A stretch of 64,000 bases of DNA from contig NZ_NRGW01000001.1 of assembly GCF_002332255.1 (NCBI RefSeq), positions 248,001 to 312,000 on the forward strand, in the 5' to 3' direction. The DNA comes from Halomonas sp. JB37. Its GTDB lineage: Bacteria > Pseudomonadota > Gammaproteobacteria > Pseudomonadales > Halomonadaceae. Positions 50,397 to 59,287 of the stretch are shown piece by piece. The position numbers and the translations under genes were made by a program. Positions within the stretch are counted from its first letter, which is position 1; every line of letters starts with the position of its first letter. The notes below the pieces were generated by a model. That model was not told where the DNA came from. It did not search any database and was given only the letters and a program-made list of their open reading frames with translations.

Positions 50397-50427
50397 AACA
50401 AAAAAAGCGAGCTCGGCTCGCTTTTTT
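50397..50427 (-). terminator. Rho-independent terminator after tRNA-Thr
   Basis: GCGAGC-CGA-GCTCGC stem flanked by A-runs and T-runs, so it can act on both strands. Ends the Tyr-Gly-Thr tRNA unit where tuf would normally follow. Confidence 0.85.
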
Positions 50428-50434
50428 CGCAATA

Positions 50435-50509
50435 TGGAGCTCATGGACGGAATTGAACCGTCGACCTCACCCTTACCAAGGGTGTGCTCTACCCCTGAGC
50501 TACATGAGC
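50435..50509 (-). tRNA. tRNA-Thr (GGT anticodon)
   Basis: 75-nt cloverleaf; acceptor GCTCATG/CATGAGC, anticodon loop CTTGGTA, T-arm GGTTCAATTCC, encoded CCA. Confidence 0.97.
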
Positions 50510-50522
50510 GAAACACATCAAC

Positions 50523-50596
50523 TGGAGCGGGCGGCGGGAATCGAACCCGCACCATCAGCTTGGAAGGCTGAGGTTCTACCTTTGAACTACGCCCGC
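50523..50596 (-). tRNA. tRNA-Gly (TCC anticodon)
   Basis: 74-nt cloverleaf; acceptor GCGGGCG/CGCCCGC, anticodon loop CTTCCAA, T-arm GGTTCGATTCC, encoded CCA. Confidence 0.97.
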
Positions 50597-50741
50597 GAAC
50601 CTGTCTCGAATGACAACCCGCTGCGCCGCTCTGCCAACCTACAGCTTGGTAAAACTGAACTGTAGACCGTGCCCGCTACCGGCTTTTCATTCTACGCCAT
50701 CGAAAACAATTTCATCGAAAACAATCGCTGGCATATAAATC

Positions 50742-50825
<84 letters not shown>

Positions 50826-50838
50826 AACGTGGCGGCAC

Positions 50839-50866
50839 ATTATGCCAACCTCTATCGCAGTGTCAA
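50839..50866 (-). promoter_or_regulatory. Sigma-70 promoter of the tRNA-Tyr-Gly-Thr unit
   Basis: TTGACA - 16 bp - CATAAT on the minus strand, followed by the GC-rich discriminator GTGCCGCC typical of stringently controlled stable-RNA promoters. Confidence 0.8.
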
Positions 50867-50956
50867 GCCAGATAATCACTTATTTATCAAAGCTTATCGC
50901 ATAACTTTTAGCGAAGTGGTGCATCTGCGACACGCCCTAGAGCGCGCTGCATTTTG

Positions 50957-51796
50957 TCAAAGCAGCATTGAAAATGCAAGACCTGCACGAATCTTTTCTA
51001 GAGAAACAGGTTCAGGTACTCGCGGTGCGCCGGACATTTTACCCGCTCGCTCAGCGAAGGTCATTGGAAAACAGGCCTCTAGTCCGCCATAAACCATATC
51101 CGGCCATACCGCATGAGGCACCTGCACACCCCGCGACACTACCCGCGCATCGCCACCGGTTAGCAGCATCGGCAGTGCAATGCCCTCCTGGTCGCACACT
51201 TCACTATAGATGCGATTAATAGCACTGACCGCCGCCATATAGATACCGTGATTCACCGCGTCAACCGTCCGCCGGCCAGGCTCTAGCAGCTCGTCGGCTT
51301 CGCTTTCTGGATCGATCGCCACGTTGCGGGTGCCAAGTTTTAAACTCTCTTTCATCAGCCGCAGCCCGGGAATGATATAGCCACCGAGATGGCTGCCTCC
51401 CGGCAGTACGAAGTCGATAGTAATTGCGCTGCCGCAGTCCACCGCGCAGCACCCACCGGCCAACTGATAGCCCGCCAGCGCTCCCATCCAGCGATCGACA
51501 CCTAAGCGCCCAGGCTCTTCATAGCCGTTAATAACTCCCAGCGCCTCATACGTCGAGTGGGCAACGTGCACATGGCGAACGCGGCGGCGCAGTAACGCGA
51601 CCGTCTCCTCCAGCACCGCCGCTCGCGCCACGCTGGAAATACGCACCGCCTCGACGACATCGAGATCGGGAATATCAGCTCCGGGGCGCCACTCTTCACG
51701 CGTCCAGACTGCCCCGCGTGAACGTATCTCGCTACTCTCGGCATCCTTCAGCCGCCATTTAGACAGCGTGTTGCCGATATCAAGATCCAGAATCAT
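50957..51796 (-). CDS. coaX: Type III pantothenate kinase
   Basis: First step of coenzyme A synthesis. 279 residues, ASKHA fold. ATP-binding DIGNT sits at about 6-10; EPGRLGVDRWMGALAGYQ carries the GxDR motif; VDCGSAITIDFV and GGYIIPGLRLMKESL complete the active site. This kinase type is not inhibited by CoA. It overlaps birA by 4 bp (ATGA), the pairing usual in gammaproteobacteria. Confidence 0.96.
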   Translation of the reverse strand: MILDLDIGNTLSKWRLKDAESSEIRSRGAVWTREEWRPGADIPDLDVVEAVRISSVARAAVLEETVALLRRRVRHVHVAHSTYEALGVINGYEEPGRLGVDRWMGALAGYQLAGGCCAVDCGSAITIDFVLPGGSHLGGYIIPGLRLMKESLKLGTRNVAIDPESEADELLEPGRRTVDAVNHGIYMAAVSAINRIYSEVCDQEGIALPMLLTGGDARVVSRGVQVPHAVWPDMVYGGLEACFPMTFAERAGKMSGAPRVPEPVSLEKIRAGLAFSMLL

Positions 51797-52800
51797 AAAC
51801 GCCTACGCACGCTGATCTCACCGCCAGCTAGGCGTCGAGAGTGATCATTTTCAGTAACCCATAGATTACCACTCTCATCCACGTCCCCTGCAACGGCATC
51901 ACTGGTTTGCTGTCCTTGGATAACGCGAACGGGCAGCCCTGCATAGGCATGACGATCATTCCAGTCATCGCGCCAAGCGCTAAAACCCACTCGCTCAAAA
52001 TCAGCCAGCATGGACAATAAACCCGCCACCACTTCGGAGGCCAGCTGGTTACGCGAGATATCGGGCAAGCGCTCGAAAAGCGCCGCTACAGGTTGATCAA
52101 TCGCGGCACGCTGGGCAGCCGGTAGCCACAGATTCATACCCATGCCGATCACCACTTCACACGGGCCGCCAGCATCCCCCGTGACTTCGATAAGAATACC
52201 GGCCAGCTTGCCCAACTCACTATGCACGCCAGCGTCGCCCGTCGGTGCCTGCTCAGAGAGCAAAATATCGTTCGGCCATTTCAACTTCGGCGCCACGCCG
52301 TGCTGCTCAAGCACCTGGGCCACGACCACGCCGACCGCCAGACTCAACCCTTCCAGCACCGCAATACCGGATTCAAACCGCCAGCCCAACGAGAGCATGA
52401 GGCTTTGCCCCCAGGGCGTCGACCAAACCCGCCCACGCCGTCCGCGCCCAGCGGTTTGCAGCTCAACCAAGCAAACTTCGCCATGCCCGGCACCCTGCTC
52501 AAAACGCTGGCGCAAATACTCATTGCTGGAGGGCAACTGGTCTTCAACAAACAGCCGCGTAAGGTGATGACGCGCTTGAGCCGGCAGCCGCTCAACGATT
52601 TTAGCGCCCTCCAGGGGCTCCAGCCGCTGCGACAGTCGATAGCCGCGGCCTTTCACTGCGATAATTTCAACGCCCAGCACTTCTAATTTTTTTAACTGCT
52701 TCCACACCGCAGCACGAGAAATACCCAGCGTCTCACCCAGCTGCTCGCCAGAATGAACCTCGCCATCGCTTAATAAACGCATCAGATTACCGATGGTCAT
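51793..52800 (-). CDS. birA: Biotin--protein ligase / biotin operon repressor
   Basis: 335 residues: an N-terminal winged helix (about 1-60, SGEQLGETLGISRAAVWKQL) for DNA binding and a ligase domain with the biotinyl-AMP loop TAGRGRRGRVW (GRGRRG motif) and LKWPNDILL, then a small C-terminal SH3-like domain. It biotinylates acetyl-CoA carboxylase and, in species with the HTH, represses biotin genes. Upstream gene of coaX; divergent from typA. Confidence 0.95.
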   Translation of the reverse strand: MTIGNLMRLLSDGEVHSGEQLGETLGISRAAVWKQLKKLEVLGVEIIAVKGRGYRLSQRLEPLEGAKIVERLPAQARHHLTRLFVEDQLPSSNEYLRQRFEQGAGHGEVCLVELQTAGRGRRGRVWSTPWGQSLMLSLGWRFESGIAVLEGLSLAVGVVVAQVLEQHGVAPKLKWPNDILLSEQAPTGDAGVHSELGKLAGILIEVTGDAGGPCEVVIGMGMNLWLPAAQRAAIDQPVAALFERLPDISRNQLASEVVAGLLSMLADFERVGFSAWRDDWNDRHAYAGLPVRVIQGQQTSDAVAGDVDESGNLWVTENDHSRRLAGGEISVRRRL

Positions 52801-52896
52801 GCTCCTGCCCCAGTGGGAAAAGCGCTATTCTAGCGGATGGAGCCCCAGTCCGAAAACTTTCCTGGGGGCGACGAAGGTCGATAAGTGCGCCAGTAA

Positions 52897-52925
52897 TATC
52901 AGCGAAGCCTTCAACATGGTAGAAT
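52897..52925 (+). promoter_or_regulatory. Possible extended -10 promoter of typA
   Basis: TGG-TAGAAT (extended -10 form TGn-TATAAT) lies about 110 bp before the typA start; the -35 region is poor. Confidence 0.4.
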
Positions 52926-53034
52926 AATCGTTGGACGCAAGCCCTGAGCCAAGATGGTCGGCATTTGCCAGCCCTTGCGACCCGCATTTTCCGACCCGTG
53001 GACAAACGGGTGTTCACAAGAGTTCTCTCCCAGC

Positions 53035-54885
53035 ATGCAAAACCAGCAAAATTCCAGCGCGGTTAATAACCTGCGCAACGTAGCGATCATTGCCCACGTT
53101 GACCACGGCAAAACAACTCTGGTCGATAAACTCCTGAGCCAGTCCGGCACTCTTGACCGCAAAGCGGAAGGTCAAGAACGCGTCATGGACTCAAACGATC
53201 AGGAAAAAGAGCGCGGCATTACTATTTTGGCCAAGAATACGGCCATTCAGTGGCAGGACAGCCACGGTAATGACTACCACATCAACATCGTGGATACGCC
53301 TGGGCACGCCGATTTCGGCGGTGAAGTTGAGCGCGTTATGTCGATGGTCGACTCGGTACTACTATTAGTAGACGCCGTGGACGGTCCGATGCCGCAAACT
53401 CGCTTTGTAACCCAAAAGGCGTTCGCCCAAGGCCTTCGGCCGATCGTGGTCGTCAATAAAATTGACCGCCCCGGCGCTCGCCCTGACTGGGTTATCGACC
53501 AGATTTTCGATCTTTTCGACAACCTGGGCGCATCCGACGAACAGCTCGACTTCCCGATCATCTACTGCTCTGCCCTAAACGGCATTGCGGGTATGGATCC
53601 TGACGCGCTAGCTGACAATATGGACCCCATGTTCCAAGCCATCGTCGATATCGTTGAGCCGCCTCAGGTTGAGCTTAACGGCCCCTTCCAGATGCAGATC
53701 TCTGCACTGGACTACAACAGCTACGTAGGCGTTATCGGCCTTGGCCGCATCAAGCGCGGCGCGGTGAAGCCGAATCAGCAGATCTCAGTGATCGGCGTTG
53801 ACGGCAACGTACGCAAGGGCAAAATCGGCCAGGTCATGACGCATATGGGTCTTGAGCGTGTGCAGACCAACGAAGCCACCGCAGGCGACATCGTTTGCAT
53901 CACCGGCATCGATGACCTGTCGATTTCTGACACCCTGTGTGATCCTGCGAATGTCCAAGCACTGCCGCCGCTATCTGTCGACGAGCCGACCGTTTCGATG
54001 ACCTTCCAGGTCAACGATTCACCGTTCGCAGGTAAAGACGGTAAGTTTGTGACCAGCCGTAATATCAAGGATCGTCTTGAGCAAGAGCTGATTCATAACG
54101 TAGCGCTGCGCGTTGAACAGGGCGAAACCCCTGAGAAATTCAAAGTGTCGGGCCGTGGCGAGCTGCACCTTTCGGTGCTGATCGAAACCATGCGTCGTGA
54201 AGGCTTTGAGCTGGCCGTTGGCCGCCCAGAAGTTATCATCAAAGAAATTGACGGCGAGAAGCAAGAGCCGTACGAAGAAGTCATCATCGACTGTGAAGAG
54301 CAGCACCAGGGCTCTATCATGGAAGAGCTGGGCTATCGTAAAGGTGAGATGACCAACATGCTGCCCGATGGTAAAGGACGAGTTCGCCTCGACTTTATTA
54401 TTCCTGCACGCGGCTTGATTGGTTTCCGTGGCCAGTTTTTAACCCTGACCTCGGGCACCGGCATTTTGACCAGCCGTTTTGATCATTACGGTCAACTGAA
54501 GCCTGATGCCTCTATCGAGCGTCGTAACGGTGTACTGGTCTCAATGGTCGACGGTAAAGCCCTTGCTTACGCACTTTATGCGCTGCAAGAGCGCGGCAAG
54601 CTGATTATCGATCACGCCACGGAAGTTTACGAAGGCATGCTGATTGGTATTAACAACCGTGCTAACGACATGGTGGTTAACCCCACTAAAGGTAAGAAGC
54701 TCGACAACATGCGCTCTACCGGTAACGACGAGAACATCGTGTTGACGCCGCCGGTGAAGTTCTCGCTGGAGCAGGCGATCGAGTTCCTCGATTCCGACGA
54801 GCTAGTTGAAGTAACGCCGGTACACATCCGGTTACGTAAAAAGCTGCTCAAAGAAACCGAGCGTAAGCGTTATAGCAAGAAGTAA
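53035..54885 (+). CDS. typA: Ribosome-associated GTPase TypA/BipA
   Basis: 616 residues. EF-G-like translational GTPase used in ribosome assembly and stress or cold adaptation. G1 [10 protein letters not shown]3 [12 protein letters not shown]4 NKID. Domains 2, 3 and 5 and the TypA-specific C-terminal domain ([29 protein letters not shown]) are present. ATG 53035 is preferred; the frame reaches 52954 but the extra 27 residues are not conserved and lie on the promoter side. The ribosome-binding site is weak (CAAGAG). Followed by its own terminator. Confidence 0.96.
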   Translation: MQNQQNSSAVNNLRNVAIIAHVDHGKTTLVDKLLSQSGTLDRKAEGQERVMDSNDQEKERGITILAKNTAIQWQDSHGNDYHINIVDTPGHADFGGEVERVMSMVDSVLLLVDAVDGPMPQTRFVTQKAFAQGLRPIVVVNKIDRPGARPDWVIDQIFDLFDNLGASDEQLDFPIIYCSALNGIAGMDPDALADNMDPMFQAIVDIVEPPQVELNGPFQMQISALDYNSYVGVIGLGRIKRGAVKPNQQISVIGVDGNVRKGKIGQVMTHMGLERVQTNEATAGDIVCITGIDDLSISDTLCDPANVQALPPLSVDEPTVSMTFQVNDSPFAGKDGKFVTSRNIKDRLEQELIHNVALRVEQGETPEKFKVSGRGELHLSVLIETMRREGFELAVGRPEVIIKEIDGEKQEPYEEVIIDCEEQHQGSIMEELGYRKGEMTNMLPDGKGRVRLDFIIPARGLIGFRGQFLTLTSGTGILTSRFDHYGQLKPDASIERRNGVLVSMVDGKALAYALYALQERGKLIIDHATEVYEGMLIGINNRANDMVVNPTKGKKLDNMRSTGNDENIVLTPPVKFSLEQAIEFLDSDELVEVTPVHIRLRKKLLKETERKRYSKK

Positions 54886-54912
54886 GCCTATTAGTCGTAT
54901 AGGTAAATCATT

Positions 54913-54937
54913 AAAGCCCGCGCAAGCGGGCTTTTTT
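54913..54937 (+). terminator. Rho-independent terminator of typA
   Basis: AGCCCGC-GCAA-GCGGGCT followed by TTTTT. Confidence 0.9.
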
Positions 54938-55159
54938 GTGCCTGTACGCCGCGCTTTTCAATGTTTCATTAACCGCGAGCCAATTGCCAAGCCATGCTCC
55001 TTAACGCAACCTAAACGCTAGTGCTCTGGAAAGACAGCGCATTCTATCGCACAGTAACGTTAACTTCGGCGCGTCCACGGCAAGCTGACTTATCTATCTT
55101 CATACAGGTGTTTGGATACTTATCTCCGTTCTTTCACCCAAACCTGGACACTCTTACCC

Positions 55160-56608
55160 ATGAGCGGTCATAACGTCTGGACACACAAAGGCACGTTTCT
55201 TCTGGCCGCCGTTGGCTCTGCCGTCGGTCTGGGCAATTTATGGCGTTTTCCTTATCTGGTCGGTGAAAACGGCGGCGGCGCTTTTATTCTGATTTACGCG
55301 CTGACAATTTTCGCGGTCGGCATTCCTATTTTGATTGCTGAAACCATGCTGGGGCGCACCAGCCGTCAAAGTCCGATTATGGGTATGCGACACCTCACCA
55401 AAACTCACCGCACTTCGCGTGCGTGGGAATCGATTGGCTGGCTGGGCGCCGCCTCAGCATTTTTAATTTTAAGCTTCTACTCCGTGATTGCCGGCTGGGC
55501 GATTCACTACACTTGGCTGATGCTCACCGGCTCGCTCGTCGGTGCCGATGCGCAAACGATTAGCCAAGGCTTTGATGCGCTACTGGCGGCACCGGGCTTG
55601 ATGACGCTCTACCACACGCTATTTATTGCCGCCTCTGCGCTTATTGTCGGCATGGGCATTCATAGCGGCATCGAAGCCGGGCTACGCATTATGATGCCTG
55701 CGCTGTTTGTGATTCTGCTGGTAGTGCTGGTCTACAGCGTGATCAATGGTGACGTGGGCGCCGCCGCTGCGTTCTTGTTCACGTTCAATCTTGCCGATCT
55801 CAGCTTAGAGGGCTGGCTTCAGGCAATGGGGCAATCATTCTTCACGTTGAGCCTAGGGATGGGGGCGATCATGGCCTATGGCGCCTATATGCCCAGCAAC
55901 GTATCGCTAACCCGCACGGCCTTTGCCGTGGCCATTGTTGATACCGCCGTAGCGATGGTGGCCGGCTTAGCTATTTTCGCGCTGGTATTTGGCGCAGGCC
56001 TGGAAACAGGACAAGGCCCTGGGCTTATGTTTGTTACCTTACCGTTAACGTTCTCCAATATGCCGATGGGTGCGCTGGTCGGCGGCGTATTCTTTATATT
56101 GGTGCTTGGCGCCGCGATCAGCTCGTCTATTTCGCTGATTGAACCCGTTGCGGCTTTTCTGGTGGAGCGCTTTGATATGACCCGCCCGCAGGCGGTCGCT
56201 ATTATGGCCACCGCCGCCTGGGCGATGGGGCTATTAACCGTCGTGAGCTTTAACGTGTGGGCCGAGGGGACGATTTTCCACCTCCTCTTTGGGCGCAGCG
56301 CGTTTGATTTCATTGAACTACTGACCAATATCTTTATGCCCATAGGGGGCCTGATGATTGCCTTGTTTGCAGGGTGGGCGCTTACCCAAAGTGAGGTGAT
56401 GAAAGAATTGGGCACCAACGTCACTTGGTTTAGATTCTGGCGGTTCCTGGTGCGCTTTGTCGCACCCGCGGCGGTAGCCTTTGTGTTTTTACGCACGATT
56501 TCTCAGGTGGATGGCTATCTTATCCCCACCCTTGGCGCGCTACTGATCGTCGGCGCGTTTGCGGCCAGCCAGCGGTGGCTCAAAAAACCACGACAAACAA
56601 CTTTATAA
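55160..56608 (+). CDS. Sodium-dependent neurotransmitter:sodium symporter (NSS/SNF) family transporter
   Basis: Na+-coupled inner-membrane importer, probably of an amino acid or related osmolyte. 482 residues with about 12 membrane helices. The family signature is AAVGSAVGLGNLWRFPYLVG in helix 1, with the unwound ligand-binding region, followed by ENGGGAFILIY. LeuT is the model of this family. ATG 55160 (MSGHNVWTHKG) matches where family members begin; TTG 55112 would add 16 residues and is too close to its AGGTG. A branched-chain-type ABC operon follows after 46 bp. Confidence 0.88.
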   Translation: MSGHNVWTHKGTFLLAAVGSAVGLGNLWRFPYLVGENGGGAFILIYALTIFAVGIPILIAETMLGRTSRQSPIMGMRHLTKTHRTSRAWESIGWLGAASAFLILSFYSVIAGWAIHYTWLMLTGSLVGADAQTISQGFDALLAAPGLMTLYHTLFIAASALIVGMGIHSGIEAGLRIMMPALFVILLVVLVYSVINGDVGAAAAFLFTFNLADLSLEGWLQAMGQSFFTLSLGMGAIMAYGAYMPSNVSLTRTAFAVAIVDTAVAMVAGLAIFALVFGAGLETGQGPGLMFVTLPLTFSNMPMGALVGGVFFILVLGAAISSSISLIEPVAAFLVERFDMTRPQAVAIMATAAWAMGLLTVVSFNVWAEGTIFHLLFGRSAFDFIELLTNIFMPIGGLMIALFAGWALTQSEVMKELGTNVTWFRFWRFLVRFVAPAAVAFVFLRTISQVDGYLIPTLGALLIVGAFAASQRWLKKPRQTTL

Positions 56609-56654
56609 TAGTGCGCCGGCGGCTTTTTAGCCGCCTGCATCGCGTGGAGATACC

Positions 56655-57425
56655 ATGACCCCTCTTATTGAAGTACAGCGAGTCAACAAAGCATTTGGGG
56701 GCCTGCAGGTTATTAACGACTGCTCTATACAAGTAGAAAAAGGGTCTATTACCGGCATGATCGGTCCCAATGGCGCGGGCAAATCGACGCTATTTAATCT
56801 GATTGCCGGCTCACTGCCCCCCGACAGCGGTCGCGTGTTGCTTGATGGTGAGGATATAACGGCGCTCAGCGCCGACCAACGGTTTCATAAAGGATTGCTG
56901 CGCACCTTTCAGATTGCCCACGAATTTAGCCAGATGAGCGCGCTGGAAAACCTGATGATGGTGCCGCCAAAACAAGCCGGTGAGGATTTATTTAGCGCAT
57001 GGTTACGGCCTGCCACGGTGCGCAGGGAAGAAGCCGAGGTGCGCCGCCGCGCACTGGAAGTCATCGACTTCGTTGGTCTGCACCATGTGCGTAACGAGCT
57101 GGCGGGCAATCTGTCGGGCGGGCAGAAAAAGCTGCTTGAGCTAGGTCGTACCATGATGAGCGATGCCAAAGTCGTGCTCTTAGATGAGATCGCCGCCGGG
57201 GTAAACCGCACGCTGCTGGGCGATTTAATGGGCAATATTGAGCGCTTGAACCGCGAGATGGGCTACACCTTTTTAGTCATTGAGCACGACATGGAAATGA
57301 TTGCCCGATTGTGTGATCCGGTCATTGTGCTGGCCCAAGGCAGCGTCATGGTGGAAGGCCACATTAGCGATATTCAGAATAACCCGGAGGTCATCGAAGC
57401 TTACTTTGGCAGCGATGCCGCCTAA
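56655..57425 (+). CDS. Branched-chain-amino-acid-type ABC transporter ATPase (LivG-like)
   Basis: 256 residues. Walker A GPNGAGKST (37-45), signature LSGGQKK (153-159), Walker B VVLLDEIAAGV and H-loop VIEHDM. The DEIAAG variant and the C-terminal EVIEAYFGS are typical of LivG/BraF. GTGGAGATACC precedes the ATG. First of four consecutive transporter genes. Confidence 0.92.
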   Translation: MTPLIEVQRVNKAFGGLQVINDCSIQVEKGSITGMIGPNGAGKSTLFNLIAGSLPPDSGRVLLDGEDITALSADQRFHKGLLRTFQIAHEFSQMSALENLMMVPPKQAGEDLFSAWLRPATVRREEAEVRRRALEVIDFVGLHHVRNELAGNLSGGQKKLLELGRTMMSDAKVVLLDEIAAGVNRTLLGDLMGNIERLNREMGYTFLVIEHDMEMIARLCDPVIVLAQGSVMVEGHISDIQNNPEVIEAYFGSDAA

Positions 57426-57450
57426 GCGTGACCGAATCTAGCCATACCCA

Positions 57451-58266
57451 ATGATTACAATGATGTCGCTTCCTGTAAGTGACCTAGCAGAGACTCCTTA
57501 CCCTATGCCTGCAAACATCGCCCCCCCAACAGCCGGGGCTTCAACCATTGAAACGGCACACCGGCCATTAATCGATGCGCGCGATGTGCACGGTGGCTAC
57601 GGCAGTATGAATATCCTTAACGGGGTAAACATGACGCTAGCCGCGGATGAAATTGGCGTTATCGTCGGCCCTAACGGGGCAGGTAAATCCACCATGCTGA
57701 AGGCGATCTTTGGCCTTTTACATGTTAACCAGGGCGAAATACTGCTCCTCGGCCAGCCGATTCATAACTTGCCACCTAACCAGCTGGTACAGCGTGGTAT
57801 GGGCTTTGTGCCTCAGGAGAAAAATATTTTCCCTAGCCTTTCTGTGCAGGAAAACCTAGAGATGGGTGCATTTTTAAAGCCGCAAAACGTCAAGCGGATG
57901 CTCGCGCAGGTTTATGAGTTCTTCCCGCCGCTTTATGAGAAACGCCGCCAGCCCGCCGGCGAGCTTTCTGGCGGTCAGCGCCAAATGGTCGCCATGGGTC
58001 GCGCGCTCATGGCCGAACCTAGCCTGCTGTTACTCGATGAGCCCACCGCAGGACTGTCACCGCTGTACATGAATGAAATTTTCGATCGCGTCAAACAGAT
58101 CAATGCCGCAGGCGTTGGCATTTTGATGGTGGAACAGAATGCCAAGCAGGCGTTGGCGATTGCCGATAAAGGCTTTGTGCTAGCCGCTGGCCAAAACCGC
58201 TTTACCGACACAGGGGCCGCACTGCTGGCTGATCCGGACGTCGCTAAAAGCTTTTTAGGCGGCTAG
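57451..58266 (+). CDS. Branched-chain-amino-acid-type ABC transporter ATPase (LivF-like)
   Basis: 271 residues if started at 57451. Walker A GPNGAGKST, signature LSGGQRQM, Walker B LLLLDEPTAGLSP and H-loop MVEQNAKQALAIAD are LivF hallmarks. The first 40 residues are not conserved, and three further in-frame ATG codons exist (57460, 57463 and 57505); none has a good ribosome-binding site, so the start is uncertain. 25 bp after the LivG-like gene. Confidence 0.9.
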   Translation: MITMMSLPVSDLAETPYPMPANIAPPTAGASTIETAHRPLIDARDVHGGYGSMNILNGVNMTLAADEIGVIVGPNGAGKSTMLKAIFGLLHVNQGEILLLGQPIHNLPPNQLVQRGMGFVPQEKNIFPSLSVQENLEMGAFLKPQNVKRMLAQVYEFFPPLYEKRRQPAGELSGGQRQMVAMGRALMAEPSLLLLDEPTAGLSPLYMNEIFDRVKQINAAGVGILMVEQNAKQALAIADKGFVLAAGQNRFTDTGAALLADPDVAKSFLGG

Positions 58267-58282
58267 CCCCAGGGAGAAACAC

Positions 58283-59287
58283 GTGAACGAACTGGCTTTT
58301 TTTATTAATAATGTGGTGATTGCGGGCAGCGTGAGCGGCTCCATCTATGCCATAGGGGCCGTCGGCGTAACGCTGATATTCAGCATTATGCGCTTTGCCC
58401 ATTTTGCCCATGCCGACATGATGACCTTTGGTGCCTTTATGGTGCTACTGCTCACCACCCTGTTTCCAGCCGCAGGTGCAAGCATTGGCGTCCCCACCGC
58501 TATCTTAATGCTACCGCTGGCTATGCTGCTGACCGCTGCATTAGCGGTAGGCATCGACAAAGCGTTCTACAAACCACTGCGCGCTCATGGAGTGAAGCCC
58601 ATCGTGCTGGTTATTGGCTCGCTGGGCGTCACACTTATCCTGCAGGGGCTTATCCGGCTATTTGCAGGCACTAGCGGGCAAAGTCTGTATGTCGATGACC
58701 GTAAAGAAATCTTTCGCCTCGCCCTGCCCTTTGAAGGTGCTCGCGCGCCCATCGTGATCACCGAGCCGCAAATTTATCTGTTTGTGCTTACGCTGGTTGC
58801 CGTTGTCGCACTGCATCTATTTCTTCATCGCTCACGGCTTGGCAAGGCGATGCGGGCGATGTCAGACAACCCTGAGCTTGCCCAGGCATCGGGGATTAAC
58901 ACCAACACCATTGTGGCCGTGACATGGGTGATTGCAGGAGCGCTGGCCGCTACTGCCGGCACCCTGCTCGCCCTGGACGTAACCTTCAAGCCCGACCTAA
59001 GCTTTTTTCTGCTGCTGCCTATTTTTGCTGCGGCCATTGTGGGCGGCGTGGGCCACCCTTATGGCGCGATTGCCGGGGGCTTTGTGGTGGGGTTTGCGGA
59101 AACGCTAGCGGTATTTAACTGGAACGTACTGCTGCGCCCCTTTCACGACAGCCTGCCGGCCTGGCTGGAGCTACCGTCGAACCTGGCCTTTGTAGGCACA
59201 GAATACAAAATCGTGGTGCCGTTCTTCATTCTCGTGGCCATTTTGGTATGGCGTCCCACCGGACTCTTTAAGGGCAAGGTGATCTAA
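58283..59287 (+). CDS. Branched-chain-amino-acid-type ABC transporter permease (LivH-like)
   Basis: 334 residues with about eight membrane helices. SGSIYAIGAVGVTLIFSIMR and FAHADMMTFGAF are the LivH N-terminal pattern, and a conserved loop RAMSDNPELAQASGINTN contacts the ATPase. GTG start at 58283, after AGGGAGAAACAC. Overlaps the next gene by one base (TAATG). Confidence 0.92.
   Translation: MNELAFFINNVVIAGSVSGSIYAIGAVGVTLIFSIMRFAHFAHADMMTFGAFMVLLLTTLFPAAGASIGVPTAILMLPLAMLLTAALAVGIDKAFYKPLRAHGVKPIVLVIGSLGVTLILQGLIRLFAGTSGQSLYVDDRKEIFRLALPFEGARAPIVITEPQIYLFVLTLVAVVALHLFLHRSRLGKAMRAMSDNPELAQASGINTNTIVAVTWVIAGALAATAGTLLALDVTFKPDLSFFLLLPIFAAAIVGGVGHPYGAIAGGFVVGFAETLAVFNWNVLLRPFHDSLPAWLELPSNLAFVGTEYKIVVPFFILVAILVWRPTGLFKGKVI

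Noticed and set aside
55885..56496. 203-codon minus-strand frame opposite the NSS transporter
   Set aside because: Antisense shadow of a GC-rich membrane-protein gene; no start signal and no recognisable protein.
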